Shown here piece by piece: positions 33,466 to 41,105 of a stretch of DNA of 64,000 bases (position 1 is the stretch's first letter; each line of letters opens with the position of its first letter). The notes below the pieces were generated by a model. It searched no databases, was not told the origin of the DNA, and was given only the letters and a program-made list of their open reading frames with translations. The translations under genes were made by a program, and so were the position numbers. The DNA is from a virus: positions 1 through 64,000 of the IMG/VR virus record IMGVR_UViG_3300007276_000035; one strand, 5' to 3'.

Positions 33466-34428
33466 ATGGCGAACCGTAAAGAGCGCAGAGCAGCAAACGC
33501 GCAAAAGAAAAAATCATCATCAAGTGGCACTATTGCTGCTACAGGCACTGCACCTTCCGTCCAACCGTCTAGTAATGACGGTGATGTTATGCATCGTTTA
33601 CTTGATTCTAAAATCGAAATCCCAGTCGGGCTATTGCGAGAAAAACATATCTTCATTGCAACACCTTGTTATGGTGGACAACTTGGAGAGCCATACTTTA
33701 GAAGTATGATGCGATTAAGTATATTGTGTAATAAGTATGATATTCCTTATACTATTAGTACACTTGCAAACGAGAGTCTAATTACACGAGGAAGAAATAC
33801 GCTTGTTAGTTTCTTCATGGAAAACCCAAAAGCAACACACTTATTCTTTATTGATGCAGACATTGAGTTTAACCCCGAAGACTTGCTACGTATGGTAGCT
33901 TATGATAAACCTGTAATAGTGGGCGCATACCCCAAAAAGGCTGTGAACTGGGGCAGCATTGTTGAAGCAGTACGCCGCGACGAAAGAGAAACAGCAGATA
34001 CGGTTGAAGGTCATAGTTCTAATTATGTAGTTAACTTTGAGTTTCTAACTGACGAAGACGGAAATCGACTCCCGCAAGTACAAATTGTTGATAACCTAGT
34101 TAAACTTAAAGATGCAGGCACTGGCTTTATGTGCATTAAAAAGGATGTGATTCAGCAAATGTTTGATGCGCACCCTGAACTTAGTTACGCAAATGATATT
34201 AATGTAGACATGAAGTTTGAGCAATACATGTATGCATTGTTTGATACTATTATCGATCCTGATTCTAGGCGTTATTTGTCAGAAGACTACACGTTCTGTA
34301 GACGCTGGCAAAAACTAGGAGGGGAAGTTTACTTAGATCCTCGTACCGCACTTAACCACGTAGGTCATTATACATTCCGTGGGAACATTCGCAAGCTATT
34401 TACAGGAGAAAATCAAAGTGGAAAATAA
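33466..34428 (+). CDS. GT-A type glycosyltransferase
   Basis: 320 residues. A basic N-terminal tail (NRKERRAANAQKKK) and Ser-rich linker precede a GT-A fold: HIFIATPCYGGQLGEPYF, TRGRNTLVSFFM, and THLFFIDADIEF near residue 130, in which D-A-D is the metal and sugar-nucleotide binding motif. DAGTGFMCIKKDV and YLSEDYTFCRRW are typical later blocks. It may glycosylate phage DNA, a virion protein or host glycans. The next glycosyltransferase overlaps by 11 bases. Confidence 0.8.
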   Translation: MANRKERRAANAQKKKSSSSGTIAATGTAPSVQPSSNDGDVMHRLLDSKIEIPVGLLREKHIFIATPCYGGQLGEPYFRSMMRLSILCNKYDIPYTISTLANESLITRGRNTLVSFFMENPKATHLFFIDADIEFNPEDLLRMVAYDKPVIVGAYPKKAVNWGSIVEAVRRDERETADTVEGHSSNYVVNFEFLTDEDGNRLPQVQIVDNLVKLKDAGTGFMCIKKDVIQQMFDAHPELSYANDINVDMKFEQYMYALFDTIIDPDSRRYLSEDYTFCRRWQKLGGEVYLDPRTALNHVGHYTFRGNIRKLFTGENQSGK

Positions 34429-35281
34429 TATTATTTCAGTGATACTACCAACAAGAGGTCGACCCGAAGTACTCTTAAAGAGTCTTAAGACTGTAGTAGA
34501 CAAAGCAAGTGACCCTAGTAGGGTAGAGATATTACTAGGCATAGACGAAGATGATCCTGAAACTAAAGCTATGCTGCAAGGAGAGTTAGCCACTTATCTT
34601 AAAGAAAAGGGTGTTGAGTGTCGTGCAAGTATCTTTAAGCCATTAGGCTACACACAGCTTCATACTTACGTTAACACATTAGCTAGCGGTGCTAAGGGAC
34701 AATGGATCTTCTTTTGGAATGACGATGGCCTAATGGTAACAGAAGGATGGGACAAGATAATCGACCAGTACGATGGACAGTTTAAACTACTAGCGCCCAC
34801 AGATAACCACGACGGCCACCCGTATGCTATCTTCCCTATCGTTCCTCGCGATTGGTTTATGCTTATGGATCATCTTAGTATGAATGCACAAAACGACACA
34901 TGGTTAAGCCATATAGCATACATGCTTGATATCTTTGAGCGTATTGAACTCGAGTTCATTCACGATCGCGCAGACATCACAGGAAACAACAACGATGAGA
35001 CTTTTAAGAATCGTAAATACAAAGAAGGAAATCCAGAAGATCCAGAGGATTTCGGACACATCAATATGCAACAAGCTCGCGTTCGCAGCGCGTTTAAAAT
35101 TGCTTGGTACCTAGATAAAATTGGGCAGCATAGTGATTGGTGGGATGCAGTACAATCAGGCAAACAAGATCCATTTGAGAAAATGATAGCCAACACAAAA
35201 GAAACAATGAAAGGCGCTGGTCAGCTTGATGCATTGAATGAAAAGAAAAAGGTTGACGATTCGGAGACGCTGACACTATAA
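34418..35281 (+). CDS. Family 2-like glycosyltransferase
   Basis: 287 residues. GTG at 34418 is preferred over an upstream start because AGGAG lies 9 bases before it and the protein then opens with ENNIISVILPTRGRPEVLL, the classical GT2 first strand. The donor-binding region is WIFFWNDDGLMV near residue 103 (N-D-D in place of D-x-D). The pair with the previous gene is translationally coupled, so they may act on the same acceptor, which is unknown. Confidence 0.75.
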   Translation: MENNIISVILPTRGRPEVLLKSLKTVVDKASDPSRVEILLGIDEDDPETKAMLQGELATYLKEKGVECRASIFKPLGYTQLHTYVNTLASGAKGQWIFFWNDDGLMVTEGWDKIIDQYDGQFKLLAPTDNHDGHPYAIFPIVPRDWFMLMDHLSMNAQNDTWLSHIAYMLDIFERIELEFIHDRADITGNNNDETFKNRKYKEGNPEDPEDFGHINMQQARVRSAFKIAWYLDKIGQHSDWWDAVQSGKQDPFEKMIANTKETMKGAGQLDALNEKKKVDDSETLTL

Positions 35282-35298
35282 TAGTAGTGTAACGCAGT

Positions 35299-35306
35299 GA
35301 TAAATA
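35299..35306 (+). promoter_or_regulatory. T4-type late promoter within an inverted repeat
   Basis: GATAAATA. The flanks CAGTGATA (35295-35302) and TATCACTG (35319-35326) are perfect inverted arms around the likely start of transcription. Confidence 0.6.
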
Positions 35307-35363
35307 TTGTCATGCGCCTATCACTGTAAAATAGATTCGACTAGGTTGCATGTAGAGTGTAAG

Positions 35364-35984
35364 ATGTTTGCTAATCATATTACTTCTGGTGTCATGAACC
35401 TTTTTGGTCCTGATCCCTTAAAAGAAAAATACAAGGAAGACGTATATACCCTGTTGCAGCAAAGTTACAAATATGCCGGCGGGTTGCTCAGTTCTGGCAC
35501 AGAAAATTCTGACGTTATAACAAAACTCCCGATGTGGACAGTTGCAGTTAAGAACGGAAAAGTTATTGCTGCTATATTGTACAAAGACAGAAACGGCTGT
35601 AAAGCTATAGCAACGGGCACCGATGGATCTATAGCAGGCAAAAGAACACTTAGTAGCTTGGTATGCAGAGATGCTTCTAGAAGCTACAGCGAAAAAAGCA
35701 GATCATCATTAAATCTATTCCTAAAAGTAACACCAAATGCTAGAGACTATTTAATTGATCCGGTCCAAGCCGCAATGATCTCAGGTAAGGATATTATACC
35801 TATATCCGGATTAGACCAAAATGACTGGCCCGCTGAAGAAAGCGAGATTAAATCTGCATTGCTAACATTGGAACGTTATCCGTTCCTTAAAGACTACGGT
35901 TATTTTCGGCCCCTAAAAGGACATATGAAATTTAAGATTATGTTAGGTACACCGAACAAGGAAATACAGCAAAGCGATAAATAG
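35364..35984 (+). CDS. Late protein, first of two tandem paralogues
   Basis: 206 residues. ATG 35364 is chosen by alignment with the next gene: MFANHITSGVMNLFGPDPLK against MLIENIITERYINLIGDDPK. The body (MWTVAVKNGKVIAAILYKDR, ATGTDGSIAGKRTL) belongs to a phage family that I know only as unassigned; its strand and helix pattern is somewhat like GNAT acetyltransferases. The N-terminal tag is degenerate compared with its paralogue. An ATG at 35312 opens only MRLSL. Confidence 0.6.
   Translation: MFANHITSGVMNLFGPDPLKEKYKEDVYTLLQQSYKYAGGLLSSGTENSDVITKLPMWTVAVKNGKVIAAILYKDRNGCKAIATGTDGSIAGKRTLSSLVCRDASRSYSEKSRSSLNLFLKVTPNARDYLIDPVQAAMISGKDIIPISGLDQNDWPAEESEIKSALLTLERYPFLKDYGYFRPLKGHMKFKIMLGTPNKEIQQSDK
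35976..35983 (+). promoter_or_regulatory. T4-type late promoter placed for leaderless start
   Basis: GATAAATA overlaps the stop of the first paralogue. Exactly 5 bases separate it from ATG 35989. Confidence 0.7.
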
Positions 35985-35988
35985 TTGT

Positions 35989-36600
35989 ATGCTAATAGAA
36001 AACATTATTACCGAACGTTACATAAATTTAATAGGTGACGACCCTAAAAAAGACAAGTACAAAGATGAAGTGTTTTCTATACTACAGCGAAGCTACAAAG
36101 ACATAGGTGGTATGGCAGGGTCCGGAACAGAAAGTCCCGATGCTATTAAATCTATACCGATGTGGAAGATTGCTGTAAAAGACGGTCGAGTTGTTGCTGC
36201 TATATTGTACAAAGATAAAAATGGACGCAAAGCAGTAGCAACGGGCACAGACGGTTCTATCACAGGTAAGAAAGTAATAGCTGATATAATTAGACAAGAA
36301 CCAAAACGAAGCTACGGCGAAAAGAGCAAAGCAGCGTTAGGCTTCTTTCTCAAAGCTACTGCCAACCCTAAACAGTATCTAATTAAGCCTAGCGAAGCAG
36401 AAAAAATTGTACGTAAAGAACTTACCCCCATCAAAGGCCTAGAGCCTAATCAATGGCCAATAGACGGTAAAGAAATGCAGTCAACTTTAGCTACACTTGA
36501 GAAATATCCCTTTCTAATGGATTACGGGTATTTTAGAGAGCTAAATGGGAAAATGGCGTTCAAAGTCATGGCAGGAACACCCAATAAAACCGTAAAATAA
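35989..36600 (+). CDS. Late protein, second tandem paralogue with N-terminal tag
   Basis: 203 residues. MLIENIITERYINLIG is tag-like. The body is clearly homologous to the preceding gene over its length: MWKIAVKDGRVVAAILYKDK, ATGTDGSITGKKV, YGEKSKAALGFFLKATANPK, YPFLMDYGYFREL. Gene duplication is the simplest explanation. It has its own late promoter with leaderless spacing. Family role unknown. Confidence 0.65.
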   Translation: MLIENIITERYINLIGDDPKKDKYKDEVFSILQRSYKDIGGMAGSGTESPDAIKSIPMWKIAVKDGRVVAAILYKDKNGRKAVATGTDGSITGKKVIADIIRQEPKRSYGEKSKAALGFFLKATANPKQYLIKPSEAEKIVRKELTPIKGLEPNQWPIDGKEMQSTLATLEKYPFLMDYGYFRELNGKMAFKVMAGTPNKTVK

Positions 36601-36603
36601 CGG

Positions 36604-36632
36604 TTGACAAACTGTTATTTTTTTGCTATAAT
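36604..36632 (+). promoter_or_regulatory. Sigma70-like promoter
   Basis: TTGACA, a 17-base spacer, TATAAT. A late-like AATAAATA at 36645-36652 lies just downstream. Confidence 0.85.
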
Positions 36633-36644
36633 TACTACTGTATT

Positions 36645-36652
36645 AATAAATA
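36645..36652 (+). promoter_or_regulatory. Possible late box after an early promoter
   Basis: AATAAATA, one change from the usual box, 13 bases before ATG 36666. It could switch the small membrane genes to late expression. Confidence 0.35.
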
Positions 36653-36665
36653 GAAGGCAACAGTT

Positions 36666-36902
36666 ATGTCTAATCGTTCAAGTGATATGGAAAGTCTAGG
36701 TATAGTATTAGTTATACTATTTTCTGGTTTTATAGCGATGTGGTACTTAGGAAAGTTAGCATTTGCTTGTATAGGGTTCAATACATTCCTCTGGGTAGAG
36801 GATACGATTTGGAGTCCTGTTATTATTCTTATGGCGTTCGGTTTCTTAGCAGTCTGGGCAGCCTTGTTTATGTTAATGTTTAGTATCATCATAGTACTTT
36901 AG
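36666..36902 (+). CDS. Small multi-pass membrane protein
   Basis: 78 residues with two or three hydrophobic segments (LGIVLVILFSGFIAMWYLG; SPVIILMAFGFLAVWAALF). There is no signal for a soluble domain. An early-type promoter and a possible late box precede it. Holin or inner-membrane modifier roles are possible but cannot be separated. Confidence 0.6.
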   Translation: MSNRSSDMESLGIVLVILFSGFIAMWYLGKLAFACIGFNTFLWVEDTIWSPVIILMAFGFLAVWAALFMLMFSIIIVL

Positions 36903-36911
36903 GAGAATCGT

Positions 36912-37085
36912 ATGTTACAGGCAGCAGCATGGTTTTTTTCAATCGTTATAGGCTACTTTGGTCTTTGGTTGTTGGCAGTTATGGCGGATTCTAGTGATGC
37001 AGGACTAGTGATAGTATTTTTTATCTGCGTAGTCGCATCGTTCGCAATAACCAACGTTCTTGCCAGGGTAATAACTGATAGTTAA
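36912..37085 (+). CDS. Small two-segment membrane protein
   Basis: 57 codons, starting MLQAAAWFFSIVIGYFGLWL after AGGAG. A second membrane helix follows (GLVIVFFICVVASFAITNVL). It pairs with the membrane gene just upstream, 9 bases away, and is probably cotranscribed. Function unknown. Confidence 0.55.
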   Translation: MLQAAAWFFSIVIGYFGLWLLAVMADSSDAGLVIVFFICVVASFAITNVLARVITDS

Positions 37086-37097
37086 CTTTCCCTTATA

Positions 37098-37154
37098 AAT
37101 CAATGACTTACAAAATCAAGTTATTTTAAAAGTGCTTATAAATCAATGACTTAC
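37098..37154 (+). repeat. Promoter module B with two 14-base boxes
   Basis: AATCAATGACTTAC occurs at 37098-37111 and 37141-37154 as direct repeats around TTATTTTAAAA. The left half of the 52-base hairpin seen in modules A and C is missing. Confidence 0.8.
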
Positions 37155-37158
37155 GTGG

Positions 37159-37186
37159 TTGACATATATAGTATATATGTTATTAT
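37159..37186 (+). promoter_or_regulatory. Sigma70-like promoter of module B
   Basis: TTGACA, a 16-base spacer, TATTAT, 4 bases after the proximal box, as in modules A and C. Confidence 0.85.
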
Positions 37187-37217
37187 ATATATGTTGGTTA
37201 ATTAGTTAGGAGTTGTT

Positions 37218-37502
37218 ATGTCATTTGCCCCTTCCAGTGTTTACTTTGATTCAGGAGACGCCACAATTATTGGTTGTTTCAACGAAGTTGATGTTGACGG
37301 TTTGTTTGAGTTCTCAGAGAACACAGACGACATGACAGGAGCTTGGGACTTCCCCCACAAGATTTGGGTTGGTGACGGATACCGCTACGGTAAGGTCCTC
37401 AAGACAGTTGCCTACATCGCAGTTGACGAAGATGCTTACGGCCAACCAGTTATAGAAAAATGGGATATTAAGCGTCATCGAATTTATCCAACACCCCAAT
37501 AA
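37218..37502 (+). CDS. Small accessory protein of the module B cluster
   Basis: 94 residues: SFAPSSVYFDSGDATIIGCF, then DAYGQPVIEKWDIKRHRIYP. Acidic, beta-rich, no known motif. A TTAGGAG site precedes the ATG. First gene behind module B. Confidence 0.6.
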   Translation: MSFAPSSVYFDSGDATIIGCFNEVDVDGLFEFSENTDDMTGAWDFPHKIWVGDGYRYGKVLKTVAYIAVDEDAYGQPVIEKWDIKRHRIYPTPQ

Positions 37503-37514
37503 GGAGAATTAAAA

Positions 37515-38114
37515 ATGAAGATTTTATACATACACGGCTTCGGCAGTAAATTTGACCCCACTTCAGAAAAGATTGTGAAGCTATCTACTATCGGCACTGT
37601 GGCTGGGCCTGACCTTGATTATGCAGGCAAGACATACCAGGTACTTTTGACAGAGCTAATCAACTTCGCCCTGGAGTTTGATCCTGACATTATAATTGGT
37701 ACTAGCATGGGCGGCTACATGGCAGCAGCTCTTCAGAATGCTTTCCAAAACAGCATAATATTACAGCAATGGCGGGACGACGGAAACATACCAAAACCTG
37801 GTATGTTTATTAACCCTTGCTTAGATCCTGGTCAACAGTTGCGTAAATATTTGGGTGCTGGCGTTGACTATGATGACAACGAATATTTCCTTGAGCAGAG
37901 CACATTAGACTCTTATCCCATTGGACCAAACCCATTCCCAGTTACTGGTGTCCAGGGAGTTGTGGTATTAGACTTAGCTGATGAAGTTATTGATGCGCAA
38001 GAAACATTTGCTACTTTAAGCAGCTATTTCCCTTGTCTTACTTTTAACGGTGGAAGCCATCGGTTCGAACACATGGACGAAATTTTGCCCCTAGTAAAGT
38101 CTTTAGAGGTTTAA
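37515..38114 (+). CDS. YqiA-like alpha/beta-hydrolase esterase
   Basis: 199 residues. YIHGFGSKFDPTSEK at residues 5-19 forms the oxyanion loop. IIIGTSMGGYMAA near 60-72 holds the nucleophile serine (G-x-S-x-G-G). VLDLADEVIDA near 155 contains the acid, and NGGSHRFEHMDEIL near 180 contains the histidine. The size and motifs fit the UPF0227/YqiA carboxylesterase family. The substrate is unknown; a short-chain ester on a host metabolite or glycan is possible. An AAGGAG site precedes the ATG. Confidence 0.82.
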   Translation: MKILYIHGFGSKFDPTSEKIVKLSTIGTVAGPDLDYAGKTYQVLLTELINFALEFDPDIIIGTSMGGYMAAALQNAFQNSIILQQWRDDGNIPKPGMFINPCLDPGQQLRKYLGAGVDYDDNEYFLEQSTLDSYPIGPNPFPVTGVQGVVVLDLADEVIDAQETFATLSSYFPCLTFNGGSHRFEHMDEILPLVKSLEV

Positions 38115-38115
38115 A

Positions 38116-38655
38116 ATGACCACTCATGCTATGATCGACATTGAGACTCTGGATACAGAAGATACGGCTGTAATTTTAAGTATCGGTGTATGTAAGTTTA
38201 ATCCTTATACCTCAGAGCAACCGCACACTCGCCAACTCTGGCTACCTAGCTTAGAAGAACAGTTTAAGCTAGATCGGACTGCTAGCGAAAGCACATTAGA
38301 GTGGTGGAGCAAGCAAGATCCCGAAATCCTAGAACGGGCCTTAAGTGAAGTTGGCCGCCAGTCCTGTGTTACAGTAGCGAAAGAAATAAACAAGTATTTT
38401 GTTGGCGTTGACGAAATTTGGGCACAAGGCGTTCTCTTTGACATTAATATTATTGCTAATTTGTTTAAGATGCTTGATATCCATACTAATTGGGCATACT
38501 GGCAGATATCTGATAGTAGAACAATCTTTAAGATGATGCCTCAAGATCCACGCAAAGGTCTTCAAGAAGATCTGCATGATGCGTCTGCAGATGCATATTA
38601 TCAAGCAGTTTGTGTGCAGAAAACCTTTGCACAGTTCGGAGTAACACCCCGGTAA
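38116..38655 (+). CDS. dexA: DEDD 3'-5' exonuclease, T4 DexA-like
   Basis: 179 residues. HAMIDIETLDTEDT at 4-17 carries the first D-x-E. LWLPSLEEQFKLDRTASEST and the WW segment are typical of DexA relatives. WAQGVLFDINII near 97 gives the second Asp. DLHDASADAYYQA near 155 gives the final H-D-A-x-x-D. T4 DexA degrades DNA from 3' ends. It begins one base after the esterase stop. Confidence 0.82.
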   Translation: MTTHAMIDIETLDTEDTAVILSIGVCKFNPYTSEQPHTRQLWLPSLEEQFKLDRTASESTLEWWSKQDPEILERALSEVGRQSCVTVAKEINKYFVGVDEIWAQGVLFDINIIANLFKMLDIHTNWAYWQISDSRTIFKMMPQDPRKGLQEDLHDASADAYYQAVCVQKTFAQFGVTPR

Positions 38656-38656
38656 T

Positions 38657-38664
38657 GATAAATA
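38657..38664 (+). promoter_or_regulatory. T4-type late promoter
   Basis: GATAAATA directly before the hairpin leader of the lipoprotein gene. Confidence 0.7.
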
Positions 38665-38688
38665 GTGTTATCCAGGGGAGGATAACAC
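38665..38688 (+). promoter_or_regulatory. Hairpin leader with ribosome site in the loop
   Basis: GTGTTATCC pairs perfectly with GGATAACAC over 9 bases. The loop AGGGGA is the ribosome site, and the ATG at 38689 follows directly. Confidence 0.6.
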
Positions 38689-39084
38689 ATGAAAAAGATA
38701 TTTTTTCTAGCGGTACTAATAATAACAACCGCTTGCAGTAACGAATCCCACACAGGTCCAATGACTGGAACCCCAGTTAACGGCCAGCCACAAGCGTACA
38801 TCGACTTATGCAACAGAACTCCCGAAAGTGTTCTTTGCCCTCAAGATGTACCAGTAACACACGCTAACCTAAATGCGCATTGGTGTAATATATGCGCAGA
38901 AGATAATAATCAATATACCTGGTGTGAATCCCTAAAGTGTGAAGACACTTCAGCGGTGCGTAGCATTGAGGACACACAAACAAAAAGTAACGTTATGACT
39001 GGTCGAAAGGTTCGACTACGCGCAGATGCTTATATCAAGCTATGTCGTGATGACCCAGAGTCGTTGTTGTGCAAAAAGCAATAA
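38689..39084 (+). CDS. Late lipoprotein with duplicated Cys motif
   Basis: 131 residues. A lysine start and hydrophobic core (MKKIFFLAVLIITTAC) indicate a lipoprotein signal with Cys16 as the probable lipid site; the lipobox is T-T-A-C, not ideal. Two short copies of a Cys motif are visible: AYIDLCNRTPESVLC near 37 and AYIKLCRDDPESLLC near 112. Between them is CNICAEDNNQYTWCESLKC, so disulfides in the periplasm are likely. It could be an outer spanin or an entry-exclusion protein. Role not established. Confidence 0.6.
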   Translation: MKKIFFLAVLIITTACSNESHTGPMTGTPVNGQPQAYIDLCNRTPESVLCPQDVPVTHANLNAHWCNICAEDNNQYTWCESLKCEDTSAVRSIEDTQTKSNVMTGRKVRLRADAYIKLCRDDPESLLCKKQ

Positions 39085-39137
39085 TCGATATAGTAACGTA
39101 CTTGTTCAATATAATTAAGAACGTATGGGAGAAAATC

Positions 39138-39563
39138 ATGGATAATGATCGGGGTAGGCAGCTGCGTCCAGCTGAGCTACAAAAACTACAAAACAAGGCT
39201 TTTGCCTTGTTTGAATACAAACACGATGACAAAAACTACGGTGTAATGGAAGACTGGCGTAGTCATGCAGATTTACTTGCTGAAGGCAAGATTTTTGTTG
39301 ATGACTGTGACGGGTATGCATTTACCATATGTGAGACACTATTACACATGGACGGTATAAAACCGGAAGACGTATTGTTTATAATTTGCGAAACAGAAAC
39401 TGGCGAAGGCCATGCTGTAGCAGGTTATACCTCAGGGGGAACAACATGGATTTTGGAAAACCGTTATACGGAGATTTATGACTGGAAAAAGCGCTCGGGC
39501 TATAAATGGAACTACTATATGCAGTTTAACAATCCTGGGCAGTGGCACCAGATCGACAAATAA
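39138..39563 (+). CDS. Transglutaminase-like cysteine peptidase-type protein
   Basis: 141 residues from ATG 39138, chosen because GGGAGA lies directly upstream; a GTG at 39069 would add a hydrophobic segment. Candidate catalytic Cys: DDCDGYAF near 56. Candidate His: EGHAVAGYTSGG near 94. Candidate third residue: WILENRY near 107. The pattern resembles the bacterial transglutaminase-like cysteine proteinases (BTLCP). A role in lysis or host cell-wall processing is possible because lipoproteins flank it. Confidence 0.62.
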   Translation: MDNDRGRQLRPAELQKLQNKAFALFEYKHDDKNYGVMEDWRSHADLLAEGKIFVDDCDGYAFTICETLLHMDGIKPEDVLFIICETETGEGHAVAGYTSGGTTWILENRYTEIYDWKKRSGYKWNYYMQFNNPGQWHQIDK

Positions 39564-39582
39564 TAAAAATTAGGAGATCTAA

Positions 39583-40368
39583 ATGAATAAGATAAAACTA
39601 TTTTCGTTAGCTCTAATAGTAATGTTTACAACTGGTTGCGCAAATCAAGCAGCTCAGGATTATTATATTGCTATGCAGGCAGCAGCAACAGCTAATTCAG
39701 TGCAGCAAGAAGCACGATATCGTGCATTAGCGACAGTTGCAGCAACAGGCGACGAAAATGCAGCAGTAGCAGCAACAATGGCTATAGCAATGACGCAAGA
39801 CAAAGTGGTTGTACCACAATATGTGGAAAGCCAAAGTTTGAAATGGGCACAAGTGTTAGCAACTCCGGTAGCAGCAATAGCAGGTATTGCTATTCAAGCT
39901 GACGTAGCTAAAAATGCTAGTGACAACGCAACCAAGGTACAGTTAGGTTCACAGAATACCACTATGGGCACTATACTTGGATTGAGCCAAGATCAGCAAA
40001 ATGCATCAGTGTTAACAACGCAAAGTGTAGCTACTCTTGGGATGGCAGGCATAGAAGCTGTTAATGTAGCAGGGCAGCAATCTGCACTTGCTAATCAGCA
40101 GAATCTAGAAGTAGTACAAGCTACCTCACTAGCTGGGCTAAATGCACAAGGAACCGCTTATCAAAACGGTCTAAATGCAGTTACGGAAGTAAGCCAAGCA
40201 GGAATGCAGCAAATTACTACAGTTAGCAACAACGGTATTTCAGCAACTGAAAATACAGCAATTGCTGGATTTAACTCTACGGAAAACATAATAAAGGATT
40301 ATAATCAAGTTATACTTGACAATAATACGTTATTACAGTCGCTGATTCCAGCGCCAGTTTCACCTTAA
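39583..40368 (+). CDS. Ala/Gln-rich lipoprotein
   Basis: 261 residues. The signal MNKIKLFSLALIVMFTTGCA ends in a lipobox-like T-T-G-C. The mature part is long, helical and rich in Ala, Gln and Asn with repeating segments (QNTTMGTILGLSQDQQNASV; QAGMQQITTVSNNGISATEN), like a filamentous or coiled-coil periplasmic protein. TTAGGAG upstream. It may span the periplasm. No homologous function is known to me. Confidence 0.6.
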   Translation: MNKIKLFSLALIVMFTTGCANQAAQDYYIAMQAAATANSVQQEARYRALATVAATGDENAAVAATMAIAMTQDKVVVPQYVESQSLKWAQVLATPVAAIAGIAIQADVAKNASDNATKVQLGSQNTTMGTILGLSQDQQNASVLTTQSVATLGMAGIEAVNVAGQQSALANQQNLEVVQATSLAGLNAQGTAYQNGLNAVTEVSQAGMQQITTVSNNGISATENTAIAGFNSTENIIKDYNQVILDNNTLLQSLIPAPVSP

Positions 40369-40387
40369 TAAATACCTTTTAAACTGG

Positions 40388-40416
40388 TTGACAGTGTACT
40401 TGAAATATAGTATACT
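40388..40416 (+). promoter_or_regulatory. Sigma70-like promoter
   Basis: TTGACA, a 17-base spacer, TATACT. It precedes the two small genes at 40448 and 40618. Confidence 0.8.
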
Positions 40417-40447
40417 GTTAATCAGTGTTTAAATTTCGAGATAACTT

Positions 40448-40621
40448 ATGGAAATTCTAATAGCATACGTTGTAGGTTCTTTAATAGGAGCTATAATATC
40501 ATACCGGGCAGGTGTACGAGGTGGCGCTGATGCCACTCTTATATTGTTGGCGGAAAATAATTACATCCGGACTAAACTTGTCGACGGAGAAACACAAATT
40601 GTCCCACTAGATCAAGAATGA
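40448..40621 (+). CDS. Small single-anchor membrane protein
   Basis: 57 residues. MEILIAYVVGSLIGAIISYR is an N-terminal membrane helix, followed by a short cytoplasmic part (RGGADATLILLAENNYI). The stop overlaps the next start (ATGA). Function unknown. Confidence 0.55.
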   Translation: MEILIAYVVGSLIGAIISYRAGVRGGADATLILLAENNYIRTKLVDGETQIVPLDQE

Positions 40622-40911
40622 CAAAGTTTGCAAAGGTCAAGTGCAAGTATATTCACGTTAATCAGAATTATATTAAGCAAAACCTAAAGCATGGTACAGA
40701 CCAGCCCGTTGTTACTGTGAAGTATGGTTCCAAGAATATATACGGACACGAAGTAAAAGTACACGGAGAGAGTGAAATAGTGTATTGTGGTCCTGGCAGG
40801 GTAGACCCTCTAATCCCATGTGGAGCTAGGGTAGTGATTAAAACATTCTCAGCCGTTACTGTACACAAATATGAAGAAGGAAAAATCACAGAAACAATAG
40901 AGATAGAATGA
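40618..40911 (+). CDS. Small conserved phage protein
   Basis: 97 residues with beta-rich, basic character (KFAKVKCKYIHVNQNYIKQN; VYCGPGRVDPLIPCGARVVI). Two Cys near 61 and 73. Coupled to the membrane gene. The stop lies 19 bases before the second 52-base hairpin. No recognised role. Confidence 0.55.
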   Translation: MTKFAKVKCKYIHVNQNYIKQNLKHGTDQPVVTVKYGSKNIYGHEVKVHGESEIVYCGPGRVDPLIPCGARVVIKTFSAVTVHKYEEGKITETIEIE

Positions 40912-40930
40912 GCTCGGGAGGGCGGAAAAT

Positions 40931-40982
40931 GTAAGTCATTGATTTTATTGGATATTTTTTTCCTTATAAATCAATGACTTAC
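40931..40982 (-). repeat. 52-base hairpin element, orientation 2
   Basis: The exact reverse complement of 5024-5075, including the asymmetric A/T-rich loop. It sits at the head of promoter module C. Confidence 0.9.
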
Positions 40983-41026
40983 AAAATCCACCAAAAATAG
41001 CTCAAATTATTTTAAAACTCCAATGA

Positions 41027-41040
41027 AATCAATAACTTAC
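41027..41040 (+). promoter_or_regulatory. 14-base operator-like box, module C
   Basis: AATCAATAACTTAC, identical to the module A proximal box, 4 bases before the -35. Confidence 0.7.
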
Positions 41041-41044
41041 GTGG

Positions 41045-41072
41045 TTGACACGTACTGTAATGGTGCTATTAT
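41045..41072 (+). promoter_or_regulatory. Sigma70-like promoter of module C
   Basis: TTGACA, a 16-base spacer, TATTAT. The leader to the ATG is almost the same as in module A. Confidence 0.85.
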
Positions 41073-41105
41073 ATACATGTAGGTTAAATAACGGAGTAGA
41101 GTTAG

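Noticed and set aside
35312-35329. ATG five bases after the late box at 35299, like the leaderless starts
   Set aside because: The frame is only five codons (MRLSL). The paralogue alignment supports ATG 35364 as the true start.
39069-39137. Longer start (GTG 39069) for the cysteine-peptidase-like gene, giving a hydrophobic N-terminus
   Set aside because: ATG 39138 has a strong GGGAGA site, and the longer form overlaps the lipoprotein gene. It is possible but less supported.
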